From contig JBJTRF010000282.1 in the NCBI GenBank assembly GCA_046076025.1, positions 1 to 17,371 on the forward strand: a stretch of DNA of 17,371 nt. Reading direction: 5' to 3'. Numbering within the stretch: the stretch's first letter is position 1; the number at the start of each line of letters is the position of its first letter. Position numbers and translations under genes: made by a program. Positions 1 to 6,626 of this stretch are shown piece by piece. This DNA is from UBA668 sp046076025 (GTDB lineage: Bacteria > Actinomycetota > Acidimicrobiia > Acidimicrobiales > Ilumatobacteraceae). A model generated the notes under the pieces. That model saw only the letters and a list, made by a program, of their open reading frames with translations, had not been told where the DNA came from and ran no database searches.

Positions 1-286
1 GCCCCGTCTGCCCGCCGAGCGTGGGCAGCACCGCATCCGGCCGCTCGAGTTCGATGATGCGGGCGACGACATCAGGCGTGATGGGCTCGACATAGGTGGC
101 ATCGGCGAAGTCGGGATCGGTCATGATCGTCGCCGGGTTCGAGTTGACGAGGATGACGCGATAGCCCTCCTGGCGGAGGACGCGGCACGCCTGGGTGCCC
201 GAGTAGTCGAACTCGCATGCCTGGCCGATCACGATCGGGCCCGAGCCGATGATGAGGATGCTGTGCAGGTCGTCGCGGCGCGGCAT
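1..286 (-). CDS. carB: Carbamoyl-phosphate synthase large subunit, N-terminal fragment
   Basis: The first 95 codons of the large subunit of carbamoyl-phosphate synthetase; the rest runs off the left edge. The enzyme makes carbamoyl phosphate from bicarbonate, ATP and ammonia delivered by CarA, feeding pyrimidine and arginine synthesis in the cytoplasm. After the ATG at 286-284 the protein begins MPRRDDLHSILIIGSGPIVI, followed by GQACEFDYSGTQACRVLR and later LVNSNPATIMTDPD. This is the characteristic CarB N-terminal pre-ATP-grasp region; the fragment ends in PTLGGQTG, another hallmark. The start codon shares its A with the carA stop (TGATG), so the two subunits are very probably translationally coupled. 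The longer antisense and alternate-frame readings here are shadows. Identity is very secure; the active-site regions lie outside the window. Confidence 0.96.
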   Translation of the reverse strand, partial: MPRRDDLHSILIIGSGPIVIGQACEFDYSGTQACRVLRQEGYRVILVNSNPATIMTDPDFADATYVEPITPDVVARIIELERPDAVLPTLGGQTG

Positions 287-1389
287 CAGACACCGCCCCC
301 GGCGACTGCCGCACCGGCGTGCCGGTCGATGAGGTCGGCGAATGACGAGAAGAGATACTCGCTGTCGTGGGGACCGGGACCCGCCTCGGGGTGGTACTGC
401 ACGCTGAAGGCCGGCGCGCCGATGACTCTCATCCCCTCGTTGGTGCCGTCGAAGAGGTTGAGATGCGTGACCTCGACCTTGCCGGCGAGGCTGTCCGGGT
501 CGACGCAGAAGTTGTGGTTCTGGCTGGTGATCTCGATCCGGCCCGTCGACTCGTGGCGCACCGGGTGGTTGCCGCCGTGGTGCCCGAACGGCAGCTTGAA
601 CGTCGAGCCCCCGAGTGCCCTGCCGAGCAGCTGGTGGCCGAGGCAGATCCCGAAGACGGGCACCTGTCCGAGCAGTGCCGCGATCGTCGCCACCGGCCCC
701 GCGTTCATCGCCGGATCGCCGGGGCCGTTGCTGAGGAACACGCCGTGCGGCGAGCGGCCGAGGATCTCGGCGGCAGTCGTGGATGCCGGGACCACCTCCA
801 CCGTGCCCAGCCGCGACAAGTGGCGCAGGATCGTGGTCTTGATGCCGAAGTCGAGCGCGACGATGCGGCGCGGTCCCTCGCCCACCGTGTACGGCGAGGC
901 AGTGGTGACCTCGCCGACCAGGTTGAGTCCGTCGGTTCCCCGCTCGGCCGCTGCCCGGGCGCGCAGCACCGACTCGGAGGCAGTGCCAAAGGCGCCCGGC
1001 ATTGCGCCGGTGTCGCGGAGGAGCGTCGTCAGGCGCCGCGTGTCGATGCCGGCGATGCCGCTGATGCCGAACTGGCGAAGCATCGCGTCGAGTGAGCTCG
1101 ACGCCCGCTGATTGCTGTGCCGCCGAGCCATCTCGCGCACGACCACGCCACGGCAGAACGGCCGGCGCGATTCGAAGTCGTGGTCGTTGGTGCCGTAGTT
1201 GCCGATGTGCGGGTAGGTGAAGGTGATGATCTGCCCGGCATAGCTCGGGTCGGTGATCACTTCCTGGTAGCCGCTGAGCACCGTGTTGAAGACGATCTCG
1301 CCAGTGGCGACGCCGTCGACGGGATCGGCGCCGATCAGCTCGCCCTCGAAGGTGCTGCCGTCGGCGAGCACGAGCGCTGCCTCACGCAT
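286..1389 (-). CDS. carA: Carbamoyl-phosphate synthase small (glutaminase) subunit
   Basis: A 367-residue glutamine amidotransferase subunit that hydrolyses glutamine and channels ammonia to CarB. The N-terminal CPSase_sm domain (about 1-150) carries FNTVLSGYQEVITDPSYAGQ and the IDTRRLT segment. The class I GATase domain (about 175-360) carries LSNGPGDP, the nucleophile elbow FGICLGHQ with Cys249, and QYHPE with His333 and Glu335, so the triad is intact. Length is typical. I chose ATG 1389 rather than the in-frame ATG at 1455: a GGGGAG ribosome binding site lies six bases upstream, homology to CarA starts here, and the 22 residues gained by the longer form are low-complexity and Arg/Pro-rich. 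A short ORF with its own strong ribosome binding site ends on this start codon (TGATG). It overlaps carB by one base. pyrB and pyrC, often found just upstream in actinobacteria, are absent here. Confidence 0.96.
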   Translation of the reverse strand: MREAALVLADGSTFEGELIGADPVDGVATGEIVFNTVLSGYQEVITDPSYAGQIITFTYPHIGNYGTNDHDFESRRPFCRGVVVREMARRHSNQRASSSLDAMLRQFGISGIAGIDTRRLTTLLRDTGAMPGAFGTASESVLRARAAAERGTDGLNLVGEVTTASPYTVGEGPRRIVALDFGIKTTILRHLSRLGTVEVVPASTTAAEILGRSPHGVFLSNGPGDPAMNAGPVATIAALLGQVPVFGICLGHQLLGRALGGSTFKLPFGHHGGNHPVRHESTGRIEITSQNHNFCVDPDSLAGKVEVTHLNLFDGTNEGMRVIGAPAFSVQYHPEAGPGPHDSEYLFSSFADLIDRHAGAAVAGGGV

Positions 1390-1475
1390 CACCGGCTCCC
1401 CGCTGCCGGTTGGCGGCCGCCGGAAACGACGGCGCCCCCTGACGGGGGCGCGCACGCGGATGCGGAAACGTTCAC
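1389..1475 (-). CDS. Putative 28-residue leader peptide upstream of carA
   Basis: A short open frame starting at GTG 1475-1473, preceded five bases upstream by GAGGAG (1486-1481), the best ribosome binding site of the region. It ends TGA at 1391-1389, sharing its last A with the carA ATG, so it is arranged as a coupled leader. The peptide starts MNVSASACAPPSGGAVV and is rich in Ala, Ser, Gly and Pro with no obvious domain. Codons 7-14 form a perfect 8-bp GC hairpin in the mRNA, and the carA ribosome binding site lies within its last codons. Translating it would therefore unfold the hairpin and bring ribosomes to carA. It could be a regulatory leader for car expression or a chance ORF in GC-rich DNA. 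No protein family is recognised. Confidence 0.4.
   Translation of the reverse strand: MNVSASACAPPSGGAVVSGGRQPAAGSR
1396..1401 (-). promoter_or_regulatory. Ribosome binding site of carA
   Basis: GGGGAG on the minus strand, six bases before ATG 1389. It decides the carA start in favour of the shorter protein and lies inside the last codons of the putative leader ORF. Confidence 0.7.
1432..1451 (-). promoter_or_regulatory. GC-rich hairpin in the carA leader
   Basis: Perfect inverted repeat: arms GCGCCCCC (minus-strand 1451-1444) and GGGGGCGC (1439-1432) around a GTCA loop. On the minus strand it lies between the leader-ORF start and the carA ribosome binding site. No T-run follows, so it does not look like a canonical intrinsic terminator; a role in attenuation or translation control of carA is possible. 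On the plus strand it would lie upstream of the proposed glycosyltransferase promoter, so it is less likely to act on that gene. Confidence 0.45.
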
Positions 1476-1528
1476 TGGTGCTCCTCGCCGTACGAGCCTC
1501 ACTGGACCCGTTTCACGGTCGGATGCGC

Positions 1529-1534
1529 AGGATA
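1529..1534 (-). promoter_or_regulatory. Possible -10 box of the carAB transcription unit
   Basis: TATCCT on the minus strand, a TANNNT-type box about 54 bases upstream of the putative leader-ORF start. No good -35 is seen at 16-18 bases (CCGTGA-like only). It overlaps the plus-strand -10 candidate of the divergent gene by two bases, so the two promoters would compete for polymerase. Confidence 0.35.
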
Positions 1535-1538
1535 GCGT
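1533..1538 (+). promoter_or_regulatory. Possible -10 box, leaderless start of the GT2-methyltransferase gene
   Basis: TAGCGT followed by exactly six bases and then the GTG at 1545. This spacing would place transcription initiation on or next to the start codon. A weak -35 candidate, TTTCAC (1511-1516), lies 16 bases upstream. The only Shine-Dalgarno-like string, CAGGA (1528-1532), is 12 bases from the GTG, which is long. Confidence 0.4.
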
Positions 1539-1544
1539 GCCGCC

Positions 1545-2999
1545 GTGCTCGTCACGGTGCTCCTCACGTCGCGGCACCGTCCGGCCGGGTTCGACCCGGT
1601 GCGCGCCGAACTCGAGGAGGCCCGCCGGGCCCTCGCTGCCGACGGCATCGACCTCGAGGGCCGGATGCTCGACGTCGCCGAGCACGGCGACACCGGTGCC
1701 GCGTCGCAGGCGGTGCTCGAGGGGTGTCGGGCGGCGCTGGCGGCGGGCGCCGCGGCGGTCGTCACCCTCGACGCCGACGGCCAGCACGATCCACGGCAGA
1801 TTCCCGACCTCATCCGCCAGCACCTGGCCAGGGGCAGCGGGCTCACCATCGGCTCGCGCTGGTCGAGAGGCGGGTCGTCGCCGGGCACTGGCCTCGGCCG
1901 GATGCTGCTGAGCCGCGTCGGAAATGCAGCCGTGGCACTCGTCACCGGCGCCCGCGGCGCACGCGACTCGACGACGTCGTTTCGGGTCTGGTCGCCGCAG
2001 GTCGCCGAAATGCTGCTGGGCGAGCCACTGCCGGCTGGAACACATGGCTTCTGGACTGCAGCCGTCGCCCTCACGCAGGCGCACGGCTTTGCCGTCGACG
2101 AGGTGCCCATCGTGTTCCGGCCGCGAGTGGTCGGGATCGGCCGACTCGACCGGGACGACCTCCGCGAGTTCGCCGCCAGTCTCGTCCCGACTCGCCGGCG
2201 GGTACAGCAGATCCGGCGCCAGATGCGCTCGAACCAGGCCGTGTGGGCGCAGCGCAATCCCCGCCTGCGCGCCCAGGCTGGAGGGACGGGCTCGCTCTTC
2301 GGCGCCGTGGAGGAACTTGCCACGCTCTCGTCCTCCGACCGATTCCAGTCGTGGATCGCCGACTCGCTGCTCCCCCATCTCGGCCGACGCGTTCTCGAAG
2401 TGGGCGCCGGCGAGGGCGCCATCGCCACCCGTCTCGCCGCCGCGGGGCGCGAGGTCGTCGCCATCGAGCCCGCCGGCAACGTGTTTCCCCGCCTTGTCGA
2501 GCGGGTCGCGGCACAGCCGGGGGTGGCGGCTCGGTGCATCACGTCGCAGCAGTTGCTCGCCGAGGGCCCAGAGCCATTCGACGCTGCTGTCTACGTCAGC
2601 GTGCTCGAGCACATTCTTGACGACGTTGCAGAGCTGCGGACAGCGGCCCAGCTGGTGCGTCCCGGCGGCTCGATCGCCGTCTTCGTCCCGGCCATGCCCT
2701 CGCTGTACGGGAGCCTCGACTTCAAGTCGGGCCATTACCGCCGCTACGACCGGGCACTGCTCGAGAGCGCCATCCGCGAAGCGGGCCTCGAGGTCGAGCA
2801 CATGGCCTACATGGACGCCCTCGGCATCGTCCCCTACTTCGTGATGTACCGGCTTCTCGACGTGCAGCGTCTCGACAGCGGGTCGTCGGCGCTGTACGAC
2901 CGGGTGATCGTGCCGGTCAGTCGCCTGCTCGAGCGACTGCTCGGCGCTCCAGTTCGAGGCAAGAATCTCGTTGCGGTTGCTCGTCGAGCGCAGGCGTAG
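1545..2999 (+). CDS. Bifunctional family-2 glycosyltransferase / class I SAM methyltransferase
   Basis: A 484-residue two-domain protein. Residues about 1-215 resemble the dolichyl-phosphate-mannose-synthase-like GT2 fold: DADGQHDP (76-83) carries the metal-binding DXD-type motif, followed by STTSFRVWS (142-150) and DEVPIVFRPR (185-194), matching the usual TSGFRAYSR and EVPI-F-R segments. The usual opening VIPAYNE and DDGSTD motifs are missing; at their places stand VTVLLTSRHR and LDVAEHGDTG, so donor binding may differ or be lost. Residues about 265-484 are a Rossmann methyltransferase: VLEVGAGEG (283-291), acidic Glu308 ending strand 2, SVLEHILDD (352-360) and LVRPGGSIAVFVP (370-382). Such fusions are known in bacteria and usually lie among cell-envelope glycan genes; the substrate is unknown. 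GTG 1545 is chosen because homology begins there. Its 3' end overlaps the convergent DUF2079 gene by 83 bases. Confidence 0.88.
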   Translation: MLVTVLLTSRHRPAGFDPVRAELEEARRALAADGIDLEGRMLDVAEHGDTGAASQAVLEGCRAALAAGAAAVVTLDADGQHDPRQIPDLIRQHLARGSGLTIGSRWSRGGSSPGTGLGRMLLSRVGNAAVALVTGARGARDSTTSFRVWSPQVAEMLLGEPLPAGTHGFWTAAVALTQAHGFAVDEVPIVFRPRVVGIGRLDRDDLREFAASLVPTRRRVQQIRRQMRSNQAVWAQRNPRLRAQAGGTGSLFGAVEELATLSSSDRFQSWIADSLLPHLGRRVLEVGAGEGAIATRLAAAGREVVAIEPAGNVFPRLVERVAAQPGVAARCITSQQLLAEGPEPFDAAVYVSVLEHILDDVAELRTAAQLVRPGGSIAVFVPAMPSLYGSLDFKSGHYRRYDRALLESAIREAGLEVEHMAYMDALGIVPYFVMYRLLDVQRLDSGSSALYDRVIVPVSRLLERLLGAPVRGKNLVAVARRAQA

Positions 3000-4548
3000 T
3001 GCCCACGCGCCTGGCAAGCATCACGTCGTCGTCCTCGAGCAGCACCTCGAATGCGCCGCCCTCCTGCACGATGAGTTCGTACAGCGGGAGGTTCGACTCG
3101 CCGATCTGCGTCTTGTCGAGCACCACGTACTCGACCACGGTTGGCGACGGCAGGTTCGCACAGGTGTCGTTGCCCCAGTAGTTGGGCAGAAACGGGTTCG
3201 GCCAGTCGTAGACCTGCGACCGCCGCGAGAGATGCGGGCCGAGTTGGTACGACGCAGCGACTGACGCGTCGTCGGGGATCAATGCGAGGGCGGCGCGCAG
3301 CGAGTCGTGCCGGGGCTGCGGCACCGCCCAGACGGCCTGGTTCTCGGGCTTGCCGATCGGCGAGGGCGACCACGCCACGTTGCTGACATAGGCGCATCCG
3401 AGCAGCCACAGCGGCAGGAGGATCCGCACCGTGCGACGCCGGGCGAGTGCGGCAGCGCCGCTGATCGATGCGATGACCACGGGCGCGATCATCACCGCCG
3501 TGTACTGGTAGCGGATCATGCGCGCATAGGGCGTGAGCGTGATGACGCTCGCCAGCAGCTGCGGCAGCGCCATCAGCAGGCCGATGGGACTGGCGAGGTA
3601 CACCCAGCCCATGGGCCACGACATCTGCTTGTAGAACGTGAGGCGGTCGGGCTGGACGGCATCGCTGACCACCCGGTCGGGCCGCTGCACGATCTCGAGC
3701 AGTACCTCAGTGGCCGTGTCGCCGTAGTGGCCGTAGAAGTACGAGATGTAGAACGGCACCTCGCCGTCGTTGAAGTACGGGATCACGACGGCGGTCGCCA
3801 CGAGATACCAGGCGATGCCGAGTGCGGACGTCGCGACTGCCATGCGCCTGACTCTCGCTGCGTCGGGAGCGTGCCGGAGGGCGACGCCGACGCAGAGGCC
3901 GAGGACGACCACTGCCAGGGCGACGTCTTCGCGGGTGCTGAGCGCGAGCAGCACCATGGCGAAGAACCAGCCCCACCGCTCGCTCATCGCGAACCACCAC
4001 GCGAACAGGAACGGGGTGATAACGAGCGCCTCGGGATGGAACATCGCCCAGCTGATCCACTGCACCGGCGCGTACATCAGGTACACGACCGCGAACACGA
4101 GGCCCATCGCCGGCTGCTTGAACCGGTCGCGTGCGATGAGATACGTCGGCACGGCACCGAGGCCCAGCACGAAGGCCTGCACCACGTAGAGGAACGCCGG
4201 GCCGGCGCCCAGCCAGTAGGCGGGAACGAAGGCGAAGAAGATCAGGTTGAGGTGATGGCCCCAGACATCGAGCCCCCGGATGGTCATGAACGACTCGCCG
4301 CGGGACACGAGCCACATCGCCTGGTCGTAGATGGCCATGTCGTAGGCCCACGTGCCGAAGTTGCGATGGTTCTCGACGCCGAGCCGGCCGAACACGACGG
4401 TGAACACGACCACCCCGAGACCGGTGAGGATCGCCGCAGGATGCACCGCCACCAACCGGCCGAGCAACGAGGCGACCGCCGTCAAGGACGGCACGCCCGG
4501 TCGAGCGGCCTCCGCCCGGGGCGCCTCGGGAGCCGGCTCGCTGCTCAT
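2917..4548 (-). CDS. DUF2079 multi-pass membrane protein
   Basis: A 543-residue polytopic membrane protein of the DUF2079 family, thought to be related to GT-C glycosyltransferases; its reaction is unknown. Family signatures are YDMAIYDQAMW (69-79), GHHLNLI (97-103), FHPEALVITPF (170-180) and REDVAL (206-211). Hydrophobic segments lie near 36-54, 103-138, 146-162, 172-188, 193-222, 235-257, 315-337, 350-368 and 374-392, followed by a soluble C-terminal domain. The N-terminal 30 residues are Ala/Pro/Glu-rich and probably cytoplasmic. Its ATG forms an ATGA overlap with the nusB stop, so it is co-translated with the housekeeping cluster, an unexpected companion there. The last ~27 residues are read antisense through the conserved 3' end of the GT2-methyltransferase gene and look like a non-conserved tail. 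With that gene it may form a small envelope-glycan module (inference). Confidence 0.9.
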   Translation of the reverse strand: MSSEPAPEAPRAEAARPGVPSLTAVASLLGRLVAVHPAAILTGLGVVVFTVVFGRLGVENHRNFGTWAYDMAIYDQAMWLVSRGESFMTIRGLDVWGHHLNLIFFAFVPAYWLGAGPAFLYVVQAFVLGLGAVPTYLIARDRFKQPAMGLVFAVVYLMYAPVQWISWAMFHPEALVITPFLFAWWFAMSERWGWFFAMVLLALSTREDVALAVVVLGLCVGVALRHAPDAARVRRMAVATSALGIAWYLVATAVVIPYFNDGEVPFYISYFYGHYGDTATEVLLEIVQRPDRVVSDAVQPDRLTFYKQMSWPMGWVYLASPIGLLMALPQLLASVITLTPYARMIRYQYTAVMIAPVVIASISGAAALARRRTVRILLPLWLLGCAYVSNVAWSPSPIGKPENQAVWAVPQPRHDSLRAALALIPDDASVAASYQLGPHLSRRSQVYDWPNPFLPNYWGNDTCANLPSPTVVEYVVLDKTQIGESNLPLYELIVQEGGAFEVLLEDDDVMLARRVGTTPALDEQPQRDSCLELERRAVARAGD

Positions 4549-4973
4549 GCGGCGCGCAGCACGGGCACGACTGCCGCCAGCACGCCGTTCACGAATCGAC
4601 CCGAATCGTCGGTGCTGAAGCGCTTGGCGAGCTCGATCGCCTCGTCGAGCACCACGGCCACCGGCACGTCAGGACGCCCGAGCAGCTCGAAGCCGGCGAT
4701 GCGCAGCACCGTCCGGTCGACCACCGGCATGCGTTCGAGGGGCCAGCCACGGGCATGATCGGAGATCGCTGCGTCGATGCGGCTCAGGTGCTGCTCGACG
4801 CCGCTGACAAGCGCGGCGGTGAGCTCGTCGGGGGCGAGTACCTGCGCGGCGAGCACCTCGCTCGGCGTGATCCCCTTGGTCTCCGCCTCGTACAGCAGCA
4901 GCAGGGCGCGCTCGCGCGAATCGGAGCGCTCGTCGCCGTCGCGTCGAGGAGTGCGGGAGGAGCGTCGGGCCAC
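4545..4973 (-). CDS. nusB: Transcription antitermination / rRNA-processing factor NusB
   Basis: A 142-residue helical RNA-binding protein that acts with NusE (ribosomal protein S10) on the boxA site of rRNA transcripts. Family features are ERALLLLYEAE near the N-terminus (21-31), VDRTVLRIAGFELL (85-98), and the C-terminal signature VPVAVVLDEAIELAKRFS (103-120) followed by DSGRFVNGVLA (123-133). The first ~18 residues are a charged Arg-rich extension beyond the usual start. The GTG at 4973 lies four bases after the efp stop; a shorter start is possible but no better codon or ribosome binding site is evident. The stop overlaps the DUF2079 start (ATGA). The efp-nusB neighbourhood is the standard actinobacterial order. 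Confidence 0.96.
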   Translation of the reverse strand: MARRSSRTPRRDGDERSDSRERALLLLYEAETKGITPSEVLAAQVLAPDELTAALVSGVEQHLSRIDAAISDHARGWPLERMPVVDRTVLRIAGFELLGRPDVPVAVVLDEAIELAKRFSTDDSGRFVNGVLAAVVPVLRAA

Positions 4974-4977
4974 GTGG

Positions 4978-5541
4978 TCAGACGCGGGTGATGTAGTCGC
5001 CCGTGCGCGTGTCGACCTTCACGCGGTCGCCGACGTTAATGAAGAGCGGCACCTGCACCACCTTGCCGGTTTCGAGGGTGGCAGGCTTGCGTGCGCCGCT
5101 GACACGGTCGCCCTGCACGCCGGGTTCGGTGTCGGCAACGGCAAGCTCGACTGCGGCAGGGATCTCGACGGTGACGATGTCGCCGTTGTGGAAGGCGATG
5201 ATGGCAACCGAGTTCTCGACCATGTAGTCGGCTGCGTCGCCGAGCGCCACTGGCGCAACGGTCTGCTGGTCGAAGCTCTCGAGGTCCATGAACACGTAGT
5301 CGTCACCGTCGCGGTAGAGGAACTGCATGTCCTTCTTCTCGAGCATCGCCTGCTCGACGCGGACGCCGGCGTTGAACGTGCGGTCGAACACGTTGCCGGT
5401 CTTCAGGTTGCGCAGCTTCGTGCGGACGAACGCGCCACCCTTGCCGGGCTTGACGTGCTGGAACTCGACCACCTGGAACAGGCCGTTGTCGAGCTCGAGG
5501 GTGATGCCGTTCTTCAGGTCGTTGGTGGTGATGGCAGGCAC
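4978..5541 (-). CDS. efp: Translation elongation factor P
   Basis: A 187-residue EF-P, which binds ribosomes stalled on consecutive prolines and promotes peptide-bond formation. All three domains are present: KOW-like N-domain (about 1-65), OB domain II (about 67-127) and OB domain III (about 129-187), ending in the conserved GDRVKVDTRTGDYITRV. The loop that reaches the peptidyl-transferase centre reads VKPGKGGAFVRTK, with Lys34 at the tip and Pro32 before it; in actinobacteria this PGKG type functions without lysine modification, and no epmA/earP-type gene is in the window. Start is GTG 5541 with AAGGA six bases upstream, inside the end of pepQ. The two genes overlap by 28 bases. Confidence 0.97.
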   Translation of the reverse strand: MPAITTNDLKNGITLELDNGLFQVVEFQHVKPGKGGAFVRTKLRNLKTGNVFDRTFNAGVRVEQAMLEKKDMQFLYRDGDDYVFMDLESFDQQTVAPVALGDAADYMVENSVAIIAFHNGDIVTVEIPAAVELAVADTEPGVQGDRVSGARKPATLETGKVVQVPLFINVGDRVKVDTRTGDYITRV

Positions 5542-6626
5542 AGTGAATCCTTGGGGCTGGCGGTGAGGCGACGGGAGCCGTCGGCGGTGACGAGCACCAG
5601 ATCCTCGATCCGGACGCCACCGAAGCCCTCACGATAGACCCCGGGCTCGACAGTCACGACGTCCCCGGGCTGGAGAACGGCCTCGGAGACCCTGTTGAGG
5701 TAGGGCTCCTCGTGGATCAGCAGGCCCACGCCGTGGCCGGTGCCGTGAGAGAACCACTCGCCCCGACCTGCCCGCTCGATCACCGACCGGCACGCCTCGT
5801 CGACCTGCCGGGCGGGAACCCCGGGACCGACAGCGGCGAGTCCGGCCAGTTGCGACTCGAGCACCAGGCCGTAGGCGTCGACCTGCTCCTGTGTGGGCTC
5901 GCCGACGACGAAGGTGCGGGTCATGTCGCTGTGGTAGCCGTCGACGAGGGCACCGACGTCGATGATCACCGTGTCGCCGTCGGCCAGCGGACGTTGCGTC
6001 GGGCGGTGGTGCGGGAGCGCCGCATTGCGAGGTCCGGCGGCGACGATGGTCTCGTAGCTCGGCCCCGCCGCCCCGTAGTCGCGCATCGTTGCTTCGAGCA
6101 TGTTGCGCACGTCGGCCTCGGTGACGCCGGCGGCAATGTGCGGCGCGATGTCGGCAAGAGCGCGATCGGCAATGCGGCACGCGGCCTCGATGCTCGCCAC
6201 CTCGGCGTCGTGCTTCGAGCGACGCCCCACCTCGACGAGACCTCGCGTGGCCGTGAAGTCGACGGATGCGGCCGCCGTCCAGCGCTGGTGGAGGGCGACC
6301 GACACGTGCTCGGACTCGAATCCCACCGGCGACGCCGCGACGCGGCACCAGTCGGCGACCAGGTCGTGGAGGCCCGCGGCCGTCGCGGCGACGCGGATGT
6401 CGACCTCGACCCCGCACGCTGATGTCTGCTGGGCGGCCTGGCTGCCGTAGCGCCCGTCGGTGAAGAGCACCGCCGAGGTGCCGTCGACCCCCAGTACGCC
6501 GCTCGAGCCGGTGAAGCCGCTCAGCCAGCGGACATTGGTGAGGTCGCTGACCAGCAGCGAGCCGACACGGTCGGCCCCGGCGATCCGGCTGCGCAGGTCG
6601 TCGAGGCGCTGCCGATGCGCCGTCAC
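5514..6626 (-). CDS. pepQ: Xaa-Pro aminopeptidase / peptidase Q-like M24 metallopeptidase
   Basis: A 370-residue cytoplasmic M24B peptidase that cleaves peptides next to proline. Residues 1-130 form the creatinase-type N-domain (LTNVRWLSGFTGSSG, LFTDGRY); residues about 140-360 the pita-bread catalytic domain. The five metal ligands are all present: Asp223 (IIDVGALVDG), Asp234 (YHSDMTRTF), His298 (SHGTGHGVGLLIHEEP), Glu327 (VTVEPGVY) and Glu341 (GVRIEDLVLV). Length is normal. It begins at GTG 6626 in a GTGA overlap with the aroQ stop, and its last ten or so codons overlap efp. Its place just before efp is conserved in actinobacteria, where both serve proline-containing peptides or proteins; this is context, not proof of linkage. 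Exact specificity (aminopeptidase P versus prolidase) cannot be read from sequence. Confidence 0.95.
   Translation of the reverse strand: MTAHRQRLDDLRSRIAGADRVGSLLVSDLTNVRWLSGFTGSSGVLGVDGTSAVLFTDGRYGSQAAQQTSACGVEVDIRVAATAAGLHDLVADWCRVAASPVGFESEHVSVALHQRWTAAASVDFTATRGLVEVGRRSKHDAEVASIEAACRIADRALADIAPHIAAGVTEADVRNMLEATMRDYGAAGPSYETIVAAGPRNAALPHHRPTQRPLADGDTVIIDVGALVDGYHSDMTRTFVVGEPTQEQVDAYGLVLESQLAGLAAVGPGVPARQVDEACRSVIERAGRGEWFSHGTGHGVGLLIHEEPYLNRVSEAVLQPGDVVTVEPGVYREGFGGVRIEDLVLVTADGSRRLTASPKDSLCLPSPPTT
5548..5552 (-). promoter_or_regulatory. Ribosome binding site of efp
   Basis: AAGGA on the minus strand, six bases before GTG 5541. It supports this efp start and an initiation independent of the overlapping pepQ reading. 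Confidence 0.65.

Noticed and set aside
1390..1455. Longer carA start at ATG 1455
   Set aside because: The added 22 residues are low-complexity and outside the conserved N-terminus; the ribosome binding site fits ATG 1389.
1283..2620. A 445-codon plus-strand frame overlapping carA and the GT2-methyltransferase gene
   Set aside because: Arg/Pro-rich translation, out of frame with the motif-bearing gene and antisense to carA.
1389..3017. A 542-codon minus-strand frame opposite the GT2-methyltransferase gene
   Set aside because: Antisense shadow without motifs. Only its last 28 codons, with an independent start and ribosome binding site, were kept as the putative carA leader.
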